Shown here in pieces: positions 36,031 to 45,693 of a stretch of 64,000 bases of DNA; position 1 is the first letter of the stretch, and every line of letters begins with the position of its first letter. The notes below the pieces were generated by a model. That model was not told the origin of the DNA, did not search any database, and saw only the letters and a list, made by a program, of their open reading frames with translations. The DNA is taken from contig NZ_CP047318.1 in NCBI RefSeq assembly GCF_009857135.1, positions 2,852,001 to 2,916,000 on the forward strand, read 5' to 3'. Both the position numbers and the translations under genes were made by a program. Origin of the DNA: Streptomyces sp. HM190 (GTDB taxonomy: Bacteria > Actinomycetota > Actinomycetes > Streptomycetales > Streptomycetaceae).

Positions 36031-36384
36031 TCACCCGGGGGGCCACTGGAGGCCACGGCCGCCGATGACGTGCGCGTGGGCGTGCCAGACGGTCTGGCCG
36101 GCGCCGCCGCCGGTGTTGAAGACGACGCGGTAGCTGTCCAGCTTGTCCTCGTCCGCGACGGCCTGGGTCTCGCGCAGGACGTCCGCGGCGAGCGCGGGGG
36201 CCGCGGTGGCGAGCGAGGCGGCGTCCGGATAGTGCGCCTTCGGGATCACCAGGACGTGCGTCGGCGCCTGCGGGTTGATGTCCCGGAACGCGACGGTCGT
36301 CTCCGACTCCCTCACGATCGTCGCCGGTACGTGCCCCGCCACGATCTTGCAGAACAGACAGTCGTCCTGCGGCTCCCCTGCCAT
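36031..36384 (-). CDS. HIT-family nucleotide hydrolase (HinT-like)
   Basis: A 117-aa histidine-triad protein: CLFCKIV at the N-terminus with a possible zinc pair, DINPQAPTHVLVIPKAH in the middle and HAHAHVIGG as the catalytic triad near the C-terminus. It likely hydrolyses adenosine phosphoramidates/aminoacyl-AMP. ATG 36384 is chosen for its GGAGG 6 nt upstream; a start 14 codons earlier is possible. It is paired with rnz. Confidence 0.92.
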   Translation of the reverse strand: MAGEPQDDCLFCKIVAGHVPATIVRESETTVAFRDINPQAPTHVLVIPKAHYPDAASLATAAPALAADVLRETQAVADEDKLDSYRVVFNTGGGAGQTVWHAHAHVIGGRGLQWPPG

Positions 36385-36469
36385 ACGTCGCCTCCGCTCC
36401 GCCACTGTGATCACTACGCGCGCCATCGTAGCGACCGGGGTGCGGCGTCGCTGCGCAAACAGGAGTGCG

Positions 36470-36632
36470 GGTGCGGGTGGGTGGGGGTTGTCCGCGTCCC
36501 TGAAGGGCCGGGCCCGCGGCCCGCCCTTCACCGGAAGAGCACGGGGCCGCGGGCCCCCGCTTCTCCAGGGGCGCGGACAACCGCGCGAGAAACCACACGC
36601 CACCCGCGCCCGCCGCACCACATGTACCCCCG
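36470..36632. repeat. Streptomyces-type intergenic repeat, copy B
   Basis: It fills the gap between the tricorn-like and HIT genes. The core AGGGGCGCGGACAACCGCG is at 36567-36585, with flanking GTGCGGGTGGGTGG and CGCCACCCGCGCCC and an internal GGGCCGCGGGCCC palindrome-like stretch. It is a diverged relative of copies A, C and D. Confidence 0.55.
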
Positions 36633-36633
36633 G

Positions 36634-39600
36634 CTATGAGGCGCCCGGCTCCTGACGCGGCAGCGCGGGCGCCGTCTTCGCCGGGGTCTCCTCCAGCCCC
36701 GCCAACGCGATCCGGATCGCCTCGTCCAGCTGCGGATCACGTCCGGCCGCATGGTCCTGCGGGGTCTGCACGACCTCGACGTCCGGATCGACGCCGTGGT
36801 TCTCGACGCCCCACCCGTACCCCTCCAGCCAGAACGCGTACTTCGGCTGGGTCACCAGCGTCCCGTCGACGAGCCGGTAGCGGCTGTCGATCCCGACGAC
36901 CCCGCCCCAGGTCCGCGTCCCGACGACCGGCCCGATCCCGAGCGCCTTGATCGCCGCGTTCACGATGTCCCCGTCGGACCCGGAGAACTCGTTGGCGACG
37001 GCGACGACGGGGCCGCGGGGCGCGTCGTCGGGGTAGCTGATCGGCCGCATCCCGCGCGGCAGGTCCCAGCCCACGATCCGCCGCGCCAGTTTCTCCACGA
37101 CGAGCTGCGAGGTGTGTCCGCCCCGGTTCTCCCGGACGTCCACGACGAGACCCTCCCGCGCCACCTCGACCCGCAGGTCCCGGTGGAGCTGCGCCCAGCC
37201 GGACCCGACCATGTCGGGCACGTGCAGATAGCCGAGCCGTCCGCCGGACTTCTCGTGGACGTACGCCCGCCGGTCCGCCACCCACGCGTGGTACCGCAGC
37301 GGCTCCTCGTCCGCGAGGGGCACCACCACGGCGTGGCGGGGGTCGCCGCCGCCGGAGGGCAGGACGGTCAGTTCGACCGGCTTGCCCGCGGTGCCGACGA
37401 GCAGCGGTCCGGGCCCGGCCACGGGGTCGACGGGCTGTCCGCCGACGGCGACGATCGCGTCCCCGGCCCGGACGGCTACGCCGGGCGCGGCGAGCGGCGC
37501 GTGCGCGTCGGGGTCGGACGTCTCGGAGGGCAGGACGCGGTCGATGCGCCAGGTCCCGTCCTCGTGCCGGGAGATGTCCGCGCCGAGGAGACCCTGCCGC
37601 CGGTCCGCGAAGCCGCCGCCGCCGCGCGGGGTGACGTAGGCGTGCGACGTGCCCAGTTCGCCCTGCACCTCCCACAGCAGGTCGACGAGGTCGTCGTGGG
37701 TGGCGACCCGGTCGAGGACGGGCCGGTAGCGGTCGAGGACGGCCTGCCAGTCGACGCCGCCGAGGTCGGGGTGCCAGAAGTTGTCCCGCATGAGGCGGCC
37801 GGTCTCGTCGAACATCTGCCGCCACTCGGCGGCCGGGTCGACGGTCTGCCGCACCCGGCCGAGGTCGACGGTGATGTTGCTGTCGCTGTCGTCGTCGCCC
37901 GAGGCCCGCCGGTCGCTGGGGACGACCTTGAGTTTGCCGTCGGTCCACAGCAGGACCCGCTTGCCGTCGCCGCTGACGGCGTAGTGCTCGGCGTCGGAGG
38001 CGAGGTACTCCAGGCGCCGCTGGGCGAGGTCGTACCGCTCCAGGGACGTCTTCGGGTCGGGGTCGTCGGGGGTGGCCCGCGCATGGCCGAGGACACCGGT
38101 GACGGGGTGGCGCAGCCACAGCACGCCGTCCTTGGCGGCGCGGAGCGTGGAGTAGCGGGCGGCCTCGACGGGGAACGGCACGATCCGGTCGGCGAGCCCT
38201 TCGAGGTCGATACGGGTGACGGGGGCGCCCTCGCTGTCCGGGGTCTCCTCCTTGTCGGACGCCTCGAACGGCCGGCCGTGGCGCTGCGGCCCGAACGGCG
38301 ACGGCGTGGTCGCGGCGAGCGTGATGAGGTGCGGGCGGGCGCCGCTGACGAAGTGCAGGTCGAAGACGTGTTCGTCGTAGACGGGGTCGAAGGCGCGCGC
38401 GGAGAGGAAGGCCAGGTGCTTGCCGTCGAGGGTGAACGCCGGGGAGAAGTCCTGGAAGCGCAGCGGGGTGGCCTCGGTGACGGACAGGTCGGCGGTGTTG
38501 GCGAGCTTGAGCTGGCGCAGGGGGCGTGCGCCGGGGTGCGACCAGGCGAGCCAGCCCGAGTCGGGCGAGAAGACGAGCCCGGTCACCTCGCCGTCCTCGC
38601 TGCGGTCGACCTCCCTGACCTCGCCCGTCTCCCGTTCGACGAGCAGGACCCGCCCGTCGTGTGCGGCGACGGCGACCCGGCTGCCGTCGGGGGCCACGGC
38701 GAGCCCGAGGACCCGGCCCAGCTGTCCGGCGGCGAGCCGGCGTGGGGTCGTGCCCGGTGCGGCACCGGTGGCGGGGGCGAACTCCAGGGCGTCGTCGCCC
38801 TCCGCGTCCGTCACCCACACCACCCATTCCTCGCCCTCCACGCGGAAGGCGTGCGGCAGCCGGGCCCGCACCCCGTGCTCGGCGGCGAGCGCCCGGGCGG
38901 GGCCGGAGCGGTGGGTGACCCAGTGGACGGCACCGCGGACGGCGACCGCGCTGCCCCGGGCGGTGTGGTCGGGTGAGGCGGAGCCGAACCAGCGGGAGGC
39001 GTTCACCTGGTACGGCTGGAGGTCGACGCGCTGGCCGCCCAGCCGGACGTCGATCCTGCGCGGCTCGGCCCCGTCGAGGTCGTCGAGCAGCCACAGTTCA
39101 CCGGCGGACGCGTACACGACCCGGGTGCCGTCGGTGGCCGCGTGCCGGGCGTAGAAGCCTCCCCCGTCCGGGGTGTGGCGCCGCAGGTCGGAGCCGTCCG
39201 CGAGCGAGGAGTACAGCGCGCCGACGCCCTCGTGGTCGGAGAGGAACGCGATCCGGTCGCCCACCCACAGGGGGTACTCCAGGTTCCCGTCGAGGTCGGC
39301 GTGGAGCCGGACGAACTCGCCGTCGCCGTCGCGGTCGATCCACAGCTTGCCCGCGGTGCCGCCCCGGTACCGCTTCCACCAGGCGGCCTCGCGGCCCATC
39401 GGCGCGGACAGCAGCACGGTGGCCGGGCCGTACGCGACGTGGCCGACCGGTCCGTACGGCAGTGTCGTGGCGGGTCCGCCGTCCAGCGGTACCGCCCGCG
39501 CCCAGCTCTGCCGCAGGCTGGCCTGTCCCTGGGTGCTGAGGGCGAGGACCTGCCCGTCGGGGGTCCAGCCGCGCACCTGGGTGCGCCAACTGCCCCAGTG

Positions 39601-39957
39601 GGTCAGGCGCTTGGCGGGACCGCCGTCGACGGGCGCGACATGCACCTCGGGGGCGCCGTCCCGGGTGGAGGTCCACGCGACGAGCGTGCCGTCCGGGGAG
39701 ATGCGCGGGTGGTTGACGGGCGTGTTGTCCGCGCTGACCCGCCACGCACGACCGCCGTCGAGAGGGGCGACCCAGACGTCGTCCTCGGCGGTGAAGGTGA
39801 CCAAGTCGCCGTGCAGGTGCGGGAATCGGAAATACGCCGATGGGACGGAAGCGGCAGACTGGGCGTCCGGGACGGACGGGGCGGACTGGACGGCTCGCCC
39901 AGCCTGGGCGGCCTGAGCTGCCTGTACGGACGGTGTGGACGGTGCGGTCTGAGTCAC
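36634..39957 (-). CDS. Tricorn-like S41 peptidase
   Basis: A 1107-aa giant protease resembling tricorn. Residues 40-330 and 350-700 form two beta-propellers (VWVAPLDGGRAWRVSADN, RISPDGTLVAW and similar blades). A helical core domain follows at ~700-800, a PDZ domain near 830-920 (GVAVRAGDAIVAVGGQPVDP), then the S41 catalytic part. S771-H772 (GTSHAYV), the nucleophile S994 (EFSGSDGD) and a Glu in WGVENHG match the tricorn tetrad. It probably trims peptides released by the proteasome. The GTG start has a weak ribosome site, and the first ~40 residues are Ala/Gln-rich. Confidence 0.9.
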   Translation of the reverse strand: MTQTAPSTPSVQAAQAAQAGRAVQSAPSVPDAQSAASVPSAYFRFPHLHGDLVTFTAEDDVWVAPLDGGRAWRVSADNTPVNHPRISPDGTLVAWTSTRDGAPEVHVAPVDGGPAKRLTHWGSWRTQVRGWTPDGQVLALSTQGQASLRQSWARAVPLDGGPATTLPYGPVGHVAYGPATVLLSAPMGREAAWWKRYRGGTAGKLWIDRDGDGEFVRLHADLDGNLEYPLWVGDRIAFLSDHEGVGALYSSLADGSDLRRHTPDGGGFYARHAATDGTRVVYASAGELWLLDDLDGAEPRRIDVRLGGQRVDLQPYQVNASRWFGSASPDHTARGSAVAVRGAVHWVTHRSGPARALAAEHGVRARLPHAFRVEGEEWVVWVTDAEGDDALEFAPATGAAPGTTPRRLAAGQLGRVLGLAVAPDGSRVAVAAHDGRVLLVERETGEVREVDRSEDGEVTGLVFSPDSGWLAWSHPGARPLRQLKLANTADLSVTEATPLRFQDFSPAFTLDGKHLAFLSARAFDPVYDEHVFDLHFVSGARPHLITLAATTPSPFGPQRHGRPFEASDKEETPDSEGAPVTRIDLEGLADRIVPFPVEAARYSTLRAAKDGVLWLRHPVTGVLGHARATPDDPDPKTSLERYDLAQRRLEYLASDAEHYAVSGDGKRVLLWTDGKLKVVPSDRRASGDDDSDSNITVDLGRVRQTVDPAAEWRQMFDETGRLMRDNFWHPDLGGVDWQAVLDRYRPVLDRVATHDDLVDLLWEVQGELGTSHAYVTPRGGGGFADRRQGLLGADISRHEDGTWRIDRVLPSETSDPDAHAPLAAPGVAVRAGDAIVAVGGQPVDPVAGPGPLLVGTAGKPVELTVLPSGGGDPRHAVVVPLADEEPLRYHAWVADRRAYVHEKSGGRLGYLHVPDMVGSGWAQLHRDLRVEVAREGLVVDVRENRGGHTSQLVVEKLARRIVGWDLPRGMRPISYPDDAPRGPVVAVANEFSGSDGDIVNAAIKALGIGPVVGTRTWGGVVGIDSRYRLVDGTLVTQPKYAFWLEGYGWGVENHGVDPDVEVVQTPQDHAAGRDPQLDEAIRIALAGLEETPAKTAPALPRQEPGAS

Positions 39958-40055
39958 CCGGTCACTGTAAGCAGCGCACGGGCGTCTGGGGAGACGTTCG
40001 GATCATGTCGCCCCCCACACACCGCACATGCCCCCTTCGCGCCCCGGGCCCCCGG

Positions 40056-40652
40056 CTACTTCCCCTCCGGCCAGCACTGCGGGTCCCTCTGGCACCAGAC
40101 GGTCTGGGTGACCGTGACCGTCGCGGTGGGGCCGGGCTGTCCGGGCCCGTCCGGTGTTCCGGGGGTGGGGTCGGGCGCGTTGCAGTTGCCGAGCACGTCG
40201 ACGTGGAACCGCTGCTTGCCGTCGACCTTGGCGGTCAGGTCACCGCGGACGCACTTGCCGTCGACCTCCTTGGTCACCTTCCCGGTGATCGTGATGTCCC
40301 GGCCCTTCTTGTCCTCGCCCTCGCAGTTCACGTCCGCCACGGTGTCGACGGAGGCGGAGGCGGAGGACGAGGCGGACTTCTTCCTGTCGCCGCCGTCACC
40401 GCCGTTGTCACCCTTGTCGCCCCGGTCTCCGCCGCCGTACGAGGCCGTGCAGGTGAGCCACTGGACGTCGACGCCGTGCCGCTCCAGTTCCCTGGTCCCC
40501 ATCTGGTCCGTGGTGAAGGCGACCGCGCCGGTGTTGATCCCACCCCCCTCGCAGGCCACGAGCGTGACGACCGCCACGACGCCGAGTCCGGCCCGCGCCC
40601 ACAGCCGACGCGCACCGGACCGATTCACCCGTACTCGTCCCGAAACCCCCAT
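40056..40652 (-). CDS. Predicted lipoprotein, function unknown
   Basis: A 198-aa protein with a basic N-terminus, a hydrophobic stretch and a lipobox (LVAC at about residue 34-37), so it should be anchored outside the membrane. The mature part has a Lys/Ser/Asp-rich linker (about 75-105) and a beta-rich domain with DVNCEGEDKKGRDITITGKV, which resembles the DUF4333-like fold of actinobacterial lipoproteins. Four further Cys could form disulfides. ATG 40652 follows GGGAGGG. The family link is tentative. Confidence 0.6.
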   Translation of the reverse strand: MGVSGRVRVNRSGARRLWARAGLGVVAVVTLVACEGGGINTGAVAFTTDQMGTRELERHGVDVQWLTCTASYGGGDRGDKGDNGGDGGDRKKSASSSASASVDTVADVNCEGEDKKGRDITITGKVTKEVDGKCVRGDLTAKVDGKQRFHVDVLGNCNAPDPTPGTPDGPGQPGPTATVTVTQTVWCQRDPQCWPEGK

Positions 40653-40996
40653 GGACGCCACCCTCCCACCACGGGTCCCGACCCGGAAAGACCACAAGCG
40701 GCCATGGTTCCGCTCCGCTCATCCCCGGTGTTCCCCGAGGGGCCGCGGTTATCCGTCCGTCGCGCCCAGGAACGCGGGAGCGGGGGCGCGTTGGCGGGTG
40801 CGGGTGGTGTGTGTGGTCGCGCGCGCCCACGCGGCGGAGCCACAGGTGTCACGCCGAAAGGCACGGGGCGCAGCCCCGGTCGCTCGTCAGGGGCGCGGGG
40901 AACCGGGCGGGAAACCAGGACGCACCCGCACCCGCACCCGCACCCGCACCCGCACCCACGGACGCACCGCGCACCCCCGCGCCACAAGGCGCCCGG
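40653..40996. repeat. Intergenic repeat copy C with a (CGCACC)6 tract
   Basis: The 344-bp gap between rsmE and the lipoprotein gene holds a copy of the intergenic repeat: core AGGGGCGCGGGGAACCGGGCGGGAAACCA from 40889 (given here as its start; key part AGGGGCGCGGGGAA). It is followed by six perfect CGCACC units at 40921-40956. No gene was recognised. Confidence 0.6.
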
Positions 40997-41746
40997 TCAC
41001 CCCCAACGCCCCGTACGCGTCAGCAGCAACGCCCCTGCCGCCGTCCCCGCGGTGGACGTCCGCAGAACGCTCGGCCCCAGCCGGTACGCCTGCGCCCCGG
41101 CCTGCGCGAACAGCGCCAACTCCTCCGGGGACACGCCGCCTTCGGGGCCCACGACCAGCACGATCTCCCCGGCGGTGGGGAGTTCGGCCGAGGCCAGCGC
41201 GGCGTCACCGCTCTCGTGCAGGACACCCGCGAAGTCCGCTGCCGCGAGCAGCTCGGCGACCTGCTTGCCGGTGGCCAGTTCCCCGACCTCGGGGAACCGG
41301 ACGCGCCGTGACTGCTTGCCCGCCTCCCGCGCGGTCGCCCGCCACTTCGCGAGGGCCTTGAGCCCGCGCTCGCCCTTCCACTGGGTGATGCACCGCGACG
41401 CCGCCCACGGCACGATCGCGTCGATCCCGACCTCGGTCATGGTCTCGACGGCCAGCTCGCCCCGGTCCCCCTTCGGCAACGCCTGCACGACGGTGATCCG
41501 GGGCCGGGCGGCGGGCTCCTCGTGGACGGACTCCAGGTCCATCACGACGAGCCGGTCCTTGCCCTCGGCCGCCTTGACGATCCCCTCGGCCCAGTGCCCG
41601 CGGCCGTCGGTGAGGACGACGTCCTCGCCGGGCCGCAGCCGCTTCACGGAGACGGCGTGCCGCCCCTCGGGTCCGTCGAGGACGAACTCGCCACCGCTGC
41701 CGGGGGGCAGTTCCAGCGACTCGACGACGAAGACGGGAGCGGTCAT
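40997..41746 (-). CDS. rsmE: 16S rRNA (uracil-1498-N3)-methyltransferase
   Basis: A 249-aa SPOUT methyltransferase with an N-terminal PUA-like domain (EGRHAVSVKRLRPGEDVVLTDGRG) and a C-terminal knot ([29 protein letters not shown]) that binds SAM. It methylates U1498 of 16S rRNA. It overlaps the upstream nitronate monooxygenase gene by 4 bp. Confidence 0.93.
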   Translation of the reverse strand: MTAPVFVVESLELPPGSGGEFVLDGPEGRHAVSVKRLRPGEDVVLTDGRGHWAEGIVKAAEGKDRLVVMDLESVHEEPAARPRITVVQALPKGDRGELAVETMTEVGIDAIVPWAASRCITQWKGERGLKALAKWRATAREAGKQSRRVRFPEVGELATGKQVAELLAAADFAGVLHESGDAALASAELPTAGEIVLVVGPEGGVSPEELALFAQAGAQAYRLGPSVLRTSTAGTAAGALLLTRTGRWG

Positions 41747-42909
41747 CGGCCCTCACCGCCCGCCGCGTCCCCGGTGCCGTCCGCGTCGGCACCGGACGGG
41801 GACGCCGGCGCGGAGGCGGAGCCCGGTCCGGTGGTCCCGATCCCGGCGGAGACGACCGCGGCCTGTGCCTGCGCGATCTCGGCGGCCAGGGCCGCGACCA
41901 GTTCCCCGGCGGGCAGTTCCCGCGCCATCCGGTGCCCCTGCCCGGCCCACAGGGCCATGCCCTGCGCGTCCCCGGCCTTGGCGGCGGCCTTGCGCAGCGG
42001 CGACGTCAGGTGGTGGACCTCGGGGTAGGCGACGGGCGCGTAGGGGCCGTGCTCGCGCATGAAGCGGTTGACCAGGCCCCGGGCCGGGCGCCCGGAGAAG
42101 GCGCGGGTCAGCTCCGTACGGACGAACAGGGGGTCGGTCAGGGCCCGCTTGTGCACGGCGGCGGCACCGGACTCGGGCGTGGCGAGGAACGCGGTACCGA
42201 GCTGGGCGGCGCTCGCGCCCGCGGTGAGGAGGGCGGCGATCTGGCCGCCGCGCATGATCCCGCCGGCCGCGACGACCGGCAGCGCCACGGCCTCCCGGAC
42301 CTGGGCGACGAGGGCGAGCAGTCCGATGCCGGCGCAGTCCCGCTCGGGGTCGTCCCGGTGGGTGCCCTGGTGGCCGCCGGCCTCGACGCCCTGCACGATC
42401 ACGGCGTGGGCGCCCGACCGCTCGACGGCCTGCGCCTCCTCGGCGGAGGTCGCGGTGACGAGGGTCAGGGTGCCCTTGCGGGCGAGGGACTCGATGACCT
42501 CGGGGGTCGGGCAGCCGAAGTGGAAGGAGACGACCGGGACCGGGTCGTCGAGGAGGACGGCGAGCTTGGCCTCGTAGCCGTCGTCCCGCCCGCTGTCGGG
42601 GTCGCCCAGGTCCGTCTCGTACCAGGAGGCCTCGCCGGCCAGCTGTTCCGCGTACACCTCGACGGCGGCGGGCTCCGAGTACTCGGGCTGCGGCATGAAC
42701 AGGTTCACGCCGAACGGGCGCGAGGTGAGCGCCCGGAGCGCGTTGATCTCCTGGTACATCCCGTCGGCCGTCTTGTACCCGGCGGCCAGGAAACCCAGGC
42801 CCCCGGCCTCGGACACGGCGGCGGCCAGTGCGGGGACGGAGACACCGCCCGCCATCGGGGCCTGCACGATCGGGAGGGGAAAGAGATCGGTCAGTGCGGA
42901 GGAGGACAT
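41743..42909 (-). CDS. Nitronate monooxygenase
   Basis: A 388-aa FMN-dependent TIM barrel of the NMO/2-nitropropane dioxygenase family: PIVQAPMAGGVSVPALAAAVSEAGGLGFL, VQGVEAGGHQG with the conserved His, VVAAGGI and ASAAQLGTAFLATPES for phosphate binding. It detoxifies nitronates such as propionate-3-nitronate. It has a 30-residue Ala/Ser/Pro tail. Its stop overlaps the rsmE start (ATGA). Confidence 0.9.
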   Translation of the reverse strand: MSSSALTDLFPLPIVQAPMAGGVSVPALAAAVSEAGGLGFLAAGYKTADGMYQEINALRALTSRPFGVNLFMPQPEYSEPAAVEVYAEQLAGEASWYETDLGDPDSGRDDGYEAKLAVLLDDPVPVVSFHFGCPTPEVIESLARKGTLTLVTATSAEEAQAVERSGAHAVIVQGVEAGGHQGTHRDDPERDCAGIGLLALVAQVREAVALPVVAAGGIMRGGQIAALLTAGASAAQLGTAFLATPESGAAAVHKRALTDPLFVRTELTRAFSGRPARGLVNRFMREHGPYAPVAYPEVHHLTSPLRKAAAKAGDAQGMALWAGQGHRMARELPAGELVAALAAEIAQAQAAVVSAGIGTTGPGSASAPASPSGADADGTGDAAGGEGR

Positions 42910-42959
42910 GGCCGCATGGTGTCACGCCGCCGAAGCGGGTCCGAATCGGGTGGGGCCGC

Positions 42960-43120
42960 GAGCGGGTGGGCCGATCGGGTGCGCGGGGGGCCGGGGATCA
43001 GGTGCGGGCGCGCGGCGGAGCCGCATCGGTCACCGCCCCGCCCCCGAAGGGACGGGGGGGGGAACCACGCGGGCGACCACGTCACCCGCACCTGCACCCG
43101 CAGCGGCGGCCGCGGCCACA
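42960..43120. repeat. Streptomyces-type intergenic repeat, copy D (most diverged)
   Basis: It lies between dnaJ and the nitronate monooxygenase gene. Recognisable parts are GGCGGAGCCGCATCGG, AAGGGACGGGGGGGGGAACC at about 43047 and CACCCGCACCTGCACCCGCAG at the end, matching the order of elements in copies A-C. Confidence 0.5.
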
Positions 43121-43144
43121 CGAACAGCAGTCAGCCGCCAGCCG

Positions 43145-44281
43145 TCAGCGCCCGTTGAACGCGTCCTTCAGCCGCGAGAACAACCCCTGCTGGCCCGGCT
43201 GGAACTGCCCCGTCGGCCGCTCCTCCCCCCGCAGTGCGGCGAGCTGCCGCAGCAGCTGCTCCTGCTCGGGGTCGAGCTTCGTCGGGGTCTGCACCTCGAC
43301 GTGGACGATGAGGTCGCCACGGCCCCCGCCGCGCAGGTGCGTGACGCCGCGCCCGTGCAGCGGGATCGACTGGCCGGACTGGGTGCCGGGCCGGATGTCG
43401 ACCTCCTCCAGACCGTCGAGCGTCTCCAGCGGCACCTTCGTGCCGAGCGCCGCCGCGGTCATGGGGATCGTCACCGTGCAGTGGAGGTCGTCGCCGCGCC
43501 GCTGGAACGTCGGGTGCGGCAGCTCGTGGATCTCGACGTACAGGTCGCCGGCGGGACCGCCGCCGGGACCGACCTCGCCCTCACCGGCGAGCTGGATGCG
43601 CGTGCCGTTGTCGACGCCGGCCGGGATCTTCACCGTCAGCGTCCGCCGCGACCGCACCCGGCCGTCGCCCGCGCACTCGGGGCACGGGTTCGGGACGATC
43701 GTGCCGAAGCCCTGGCACTGCGGGCAGGGCCGCGAGGTCATGACCTGGCCCAGGAAGGACCGCGTGACCTGGGAGACCTCACCGCGACCGCGGCACATGT
43801 CACAGGTCTGCGCGCTCGTACCGGGGGCCGCGCCCTCGCCGCTGCAGGTGCCGCACACGACGGCCGTGTCGACCTGGATGTCCTTAGTCGTGCCGAAAGC
43901 GGCCTCGTCGAGGTCGACCTCCAGCCGGATCATCGCGTCCTGGCCGCGGCGGGTGCGCGAGCGGGGGCCGCGCTGGGACGCCGTACCGAAGAAGGCGTCC
44001 ATGATGTCCGAGAAGTTCCCGAAGCCGCCCGCGCCGAAGCCGCCCGCGCCTCCGCCTCCCGACTGGGACAGCGGGTCGCCGCCGAGGTCGTAGACCTGCT
44101 TCTTCTGCGGGTCCGAGAGAACCTCGTACGCCGCGTTGATCTCCTTGAACCGCTCCTGCGTCTTCGGATCGGGGTTGACGTCCGGGTGCAGCTCGCGAGC
44201 GAGCCTGCGGAACGCCTTCTTGATCTCGTCCTGGGACGCGTCGCGGCGCACGCCGAGTACGGCGTAGTAGTCCGTGGCCAC
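43145..44281 (-). CDS. dnaJ: Chaperone protein DnaJ
   Basis: A 378-aa DnaJ (second copy type, linked to hrcA). The J domain has HPD at 32-34; a Gly/Phe-rich segment lies at about 73-90; four CxxCxGxG zinc repeats follow (CGTCSGEG, CDMCRGRG, CPQCQGFG, CPECAGDG), then the substrate-binding C-terminal domains. It stimulates DnaK. The GTG start directly abuts the hrcA stop with no spacing, so translation is coupled and expression follows HrcA/CIRCE control. Confidence 0.95.
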   Translation of the reverse strand: MATDYYAVLGVRRDASQDEIKKAFRRLARELHPDVNPDPKTQERFKEINAAYEVLSDPQKKQVYDLGGDPLSQSGGGGAGGFGAGGFGNFSDIMDAFFGTASQRGPRSRTRRGQDAMIRLEVDLDEAAFGTTKDIQVDTAVVCGTCSGEGAAPGTSAQTCDMCRGRGEVSQVTRSFLGQVMTSRPCPQCQGFGTIVPNPCPECAGDGRVRSRRTLTVKIPAGVDNGTRIQLAGEGEVGPGGGPAGDLYVEIHELPHPTFQRRGDDLHCTVTIPMTAAALGTKVPLETLDGLEEVDIRPGTQSGQSIPLHGRGVTHLRGGGRGDLIVHVEVQTPTKLDPEQEQLLRQLAALRGEERPTGQFQPGQQGLFSRLKDAFNGR

Positions 44282-45298
44282 TTAGGACTCCGCCAGGATC
44301 TGTCCGACGTACCGTGCCACCGCTCGTACCGCTCCCATCGTTCCCGGATAGTCCATGCGCGTAGGTCCGACCACGCCCAGTTTCGCGACTGCCTCGCCGC
44401 CCGAACCGTAGCCGACCGAGACGACGGACGTGGAGTTGAGTCCCTCATACGCGTTCTCGTGGCCGATGCGGACGGTCATGCCCGAATCCCCCGCCTCCCC
44501 CAGCAACTTGAGGAGGACGACCTGTTCCTCAAGGGCTTCGAGGACGGGCCGGATGGTGAGGGGGAAGTCATGTCCGAAGCGGGTCAGATTGGCGGTGCCG
44601 CCGATCATCAGCCGCTCCTCGTTCTCCTCGACCAGGGTCTCCAGCAGACTGGAGAGCACCGTCGAGACCGTACCCCGGTCCTCGACGTCGAACGCCTCCG
44701 GCAGGTCCTCCACCAGCCGGGGCACGTCGGTGAACCGGCGGCCCGCGACCCGGCTGTTCAGCCGGGCGCGCAGGTCCGCGAGAGACGTTTCTCCGAACGG
44801 AGCCGGGCAGTCGACCATCCGCTGCTCCACCCGGCCGGTGTCCGTGATCAGCACGAGCATCAGCCTGGCCGGAGCCAGCGACAGCAGTTCCACATGGCGC
44901 ACCGTCGAACGGGTGAGCGACGGGTACTGCACGACGGCGACCTGCCGGGTCAGCTGGGCGAGCAGGCGCACGGTCCGCGCGACCACGTCGTCCAGGTCGA
45001 CGGCGCCGTCCAGGAAGTTCTGGATGGCGCGCCGCTCGGGCGCGGTCATCGGCTTGACGCCGGCCAGCTTGTCGACGAACAGCCGGTACCCCTTGTCGGT
45101 GGGGATGCGGCCCGCACTGGTGTGCGGCTGGGCGATGTAGCCCTCGTCCTCCAGCGCCGCCATGTCGTTGCGGACGGTCGCCGGGGACACGCCGAGGTTG
45201 TGCCGCTCGGTCAGGGCCTTCGACCCCACCGGCTCCTCGGTGCCCACATAGTCCTGGACGATGGCGCGCAGCACCTGGAGCCTGCGTTCACTGAGCAT
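44282..45298 (-). CDS. hrcA: Heat-inducible transcription repressor HrcA
   Basis: A 338-aa HrcA. The N-terminal winged helix ([47 protein letters not shown]) precedes a GAF-like domain with an inserted dimerisation region. It represses class I heat-shock genes by binding CIRCE, with activity maintained by GroEL. ATG 45298 has GGAGGT 8 nt upstream. A CIRCE element lies 38-64 bp before the start, giving autoregulation of hrcA-dnaJ. Confidence 0.96.
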   Translation of the reverse strand: MLSERRLQVLRAIVQDYVGTEEPVGSKALTERHNLGVSPATVRNDMAALEDEGYIAQPHTSAGRIPTDKGYRLFVDKLAGVKPMTAPERRAIQNFLDGAVDLDDVVARTVRLLAQLTRQVAVVQYPSLTRSTVRHVELLSLAPARLMLVLITDTGRVEQRMVDCPAPFGETSLADLRARLNSRVAGRRFTDVPRLVEDLPEAFDVEDRGTVSTVLSSLLETLVEENEERLMIGGTANLTRFGHDFPLTIRPVLEALEEQVVLLKLLGEAGDSGMTVRIGHENAYEGLNSTSVVSVGYGSGGEAVAKLGVVGPTRMDYPGTMGAVRAVARYVGQILAES

Positions 45299-45335
45299 TC
45301 GCGCACACCTCCAGCTCGTCTCCCGCGCGATCCCC

Positions 45336-45362
45336 CTGGCACTCACCGCAGGCGAGTGCCAA
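45336..45362 (-). promoter_or_regulatory. CIRCE element (HrcA operator)
   Basis: CTGGCACTC (45336-45344), 9-nt spacer, GAGTGCCAA (45354-45362). It matches the TTAGCACTC-N9-GAGTGCTAA consensus with exact spacing and one unpaired end base, directly upstream of hrcA. Confidence 0.93.
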
Positions 45363-45693
45363 CACTCCCCGCCCAGTGTACGGCGGTGGGGTACGCCCCC
45401 GGCAAGGGCGGTCCCGCGATGTCGTGCCGAGGTGTACCGACCTGTCCGGCGATGTCGCACCGCTTCCTACCGGCGGGTACCGGCGCGGCAGGTGGCCGCA
45501 GGTGGCCGCAGGTGGCCGCAGGGGCCCGACGGAGGGTGACGGGGGACACAGGGGCACCGGGGGCCTTACGGGATCTCGGACACCGCGGGCGCCAAGGAGA
45601 TCCATCGGGAAGGGCCCTGGGGCGCGTTTCGAAAGGAGCGTCGTCTGCCCGAGGAGCAGACGGGACTCTCGAAGCACGCCCTAGGGTCGGGCC
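45363..45693. other. 331-bp intergenic region with a 10-bp triplicate
   Basis: Between the divergent hrcA and metallo-beta-lactamase-fold genes. It contains three perfect tandem copies of GGTGGCCGCA (45491-45520). The promoters of both genes must lie here; no gene was found. Confidence 0.6.
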
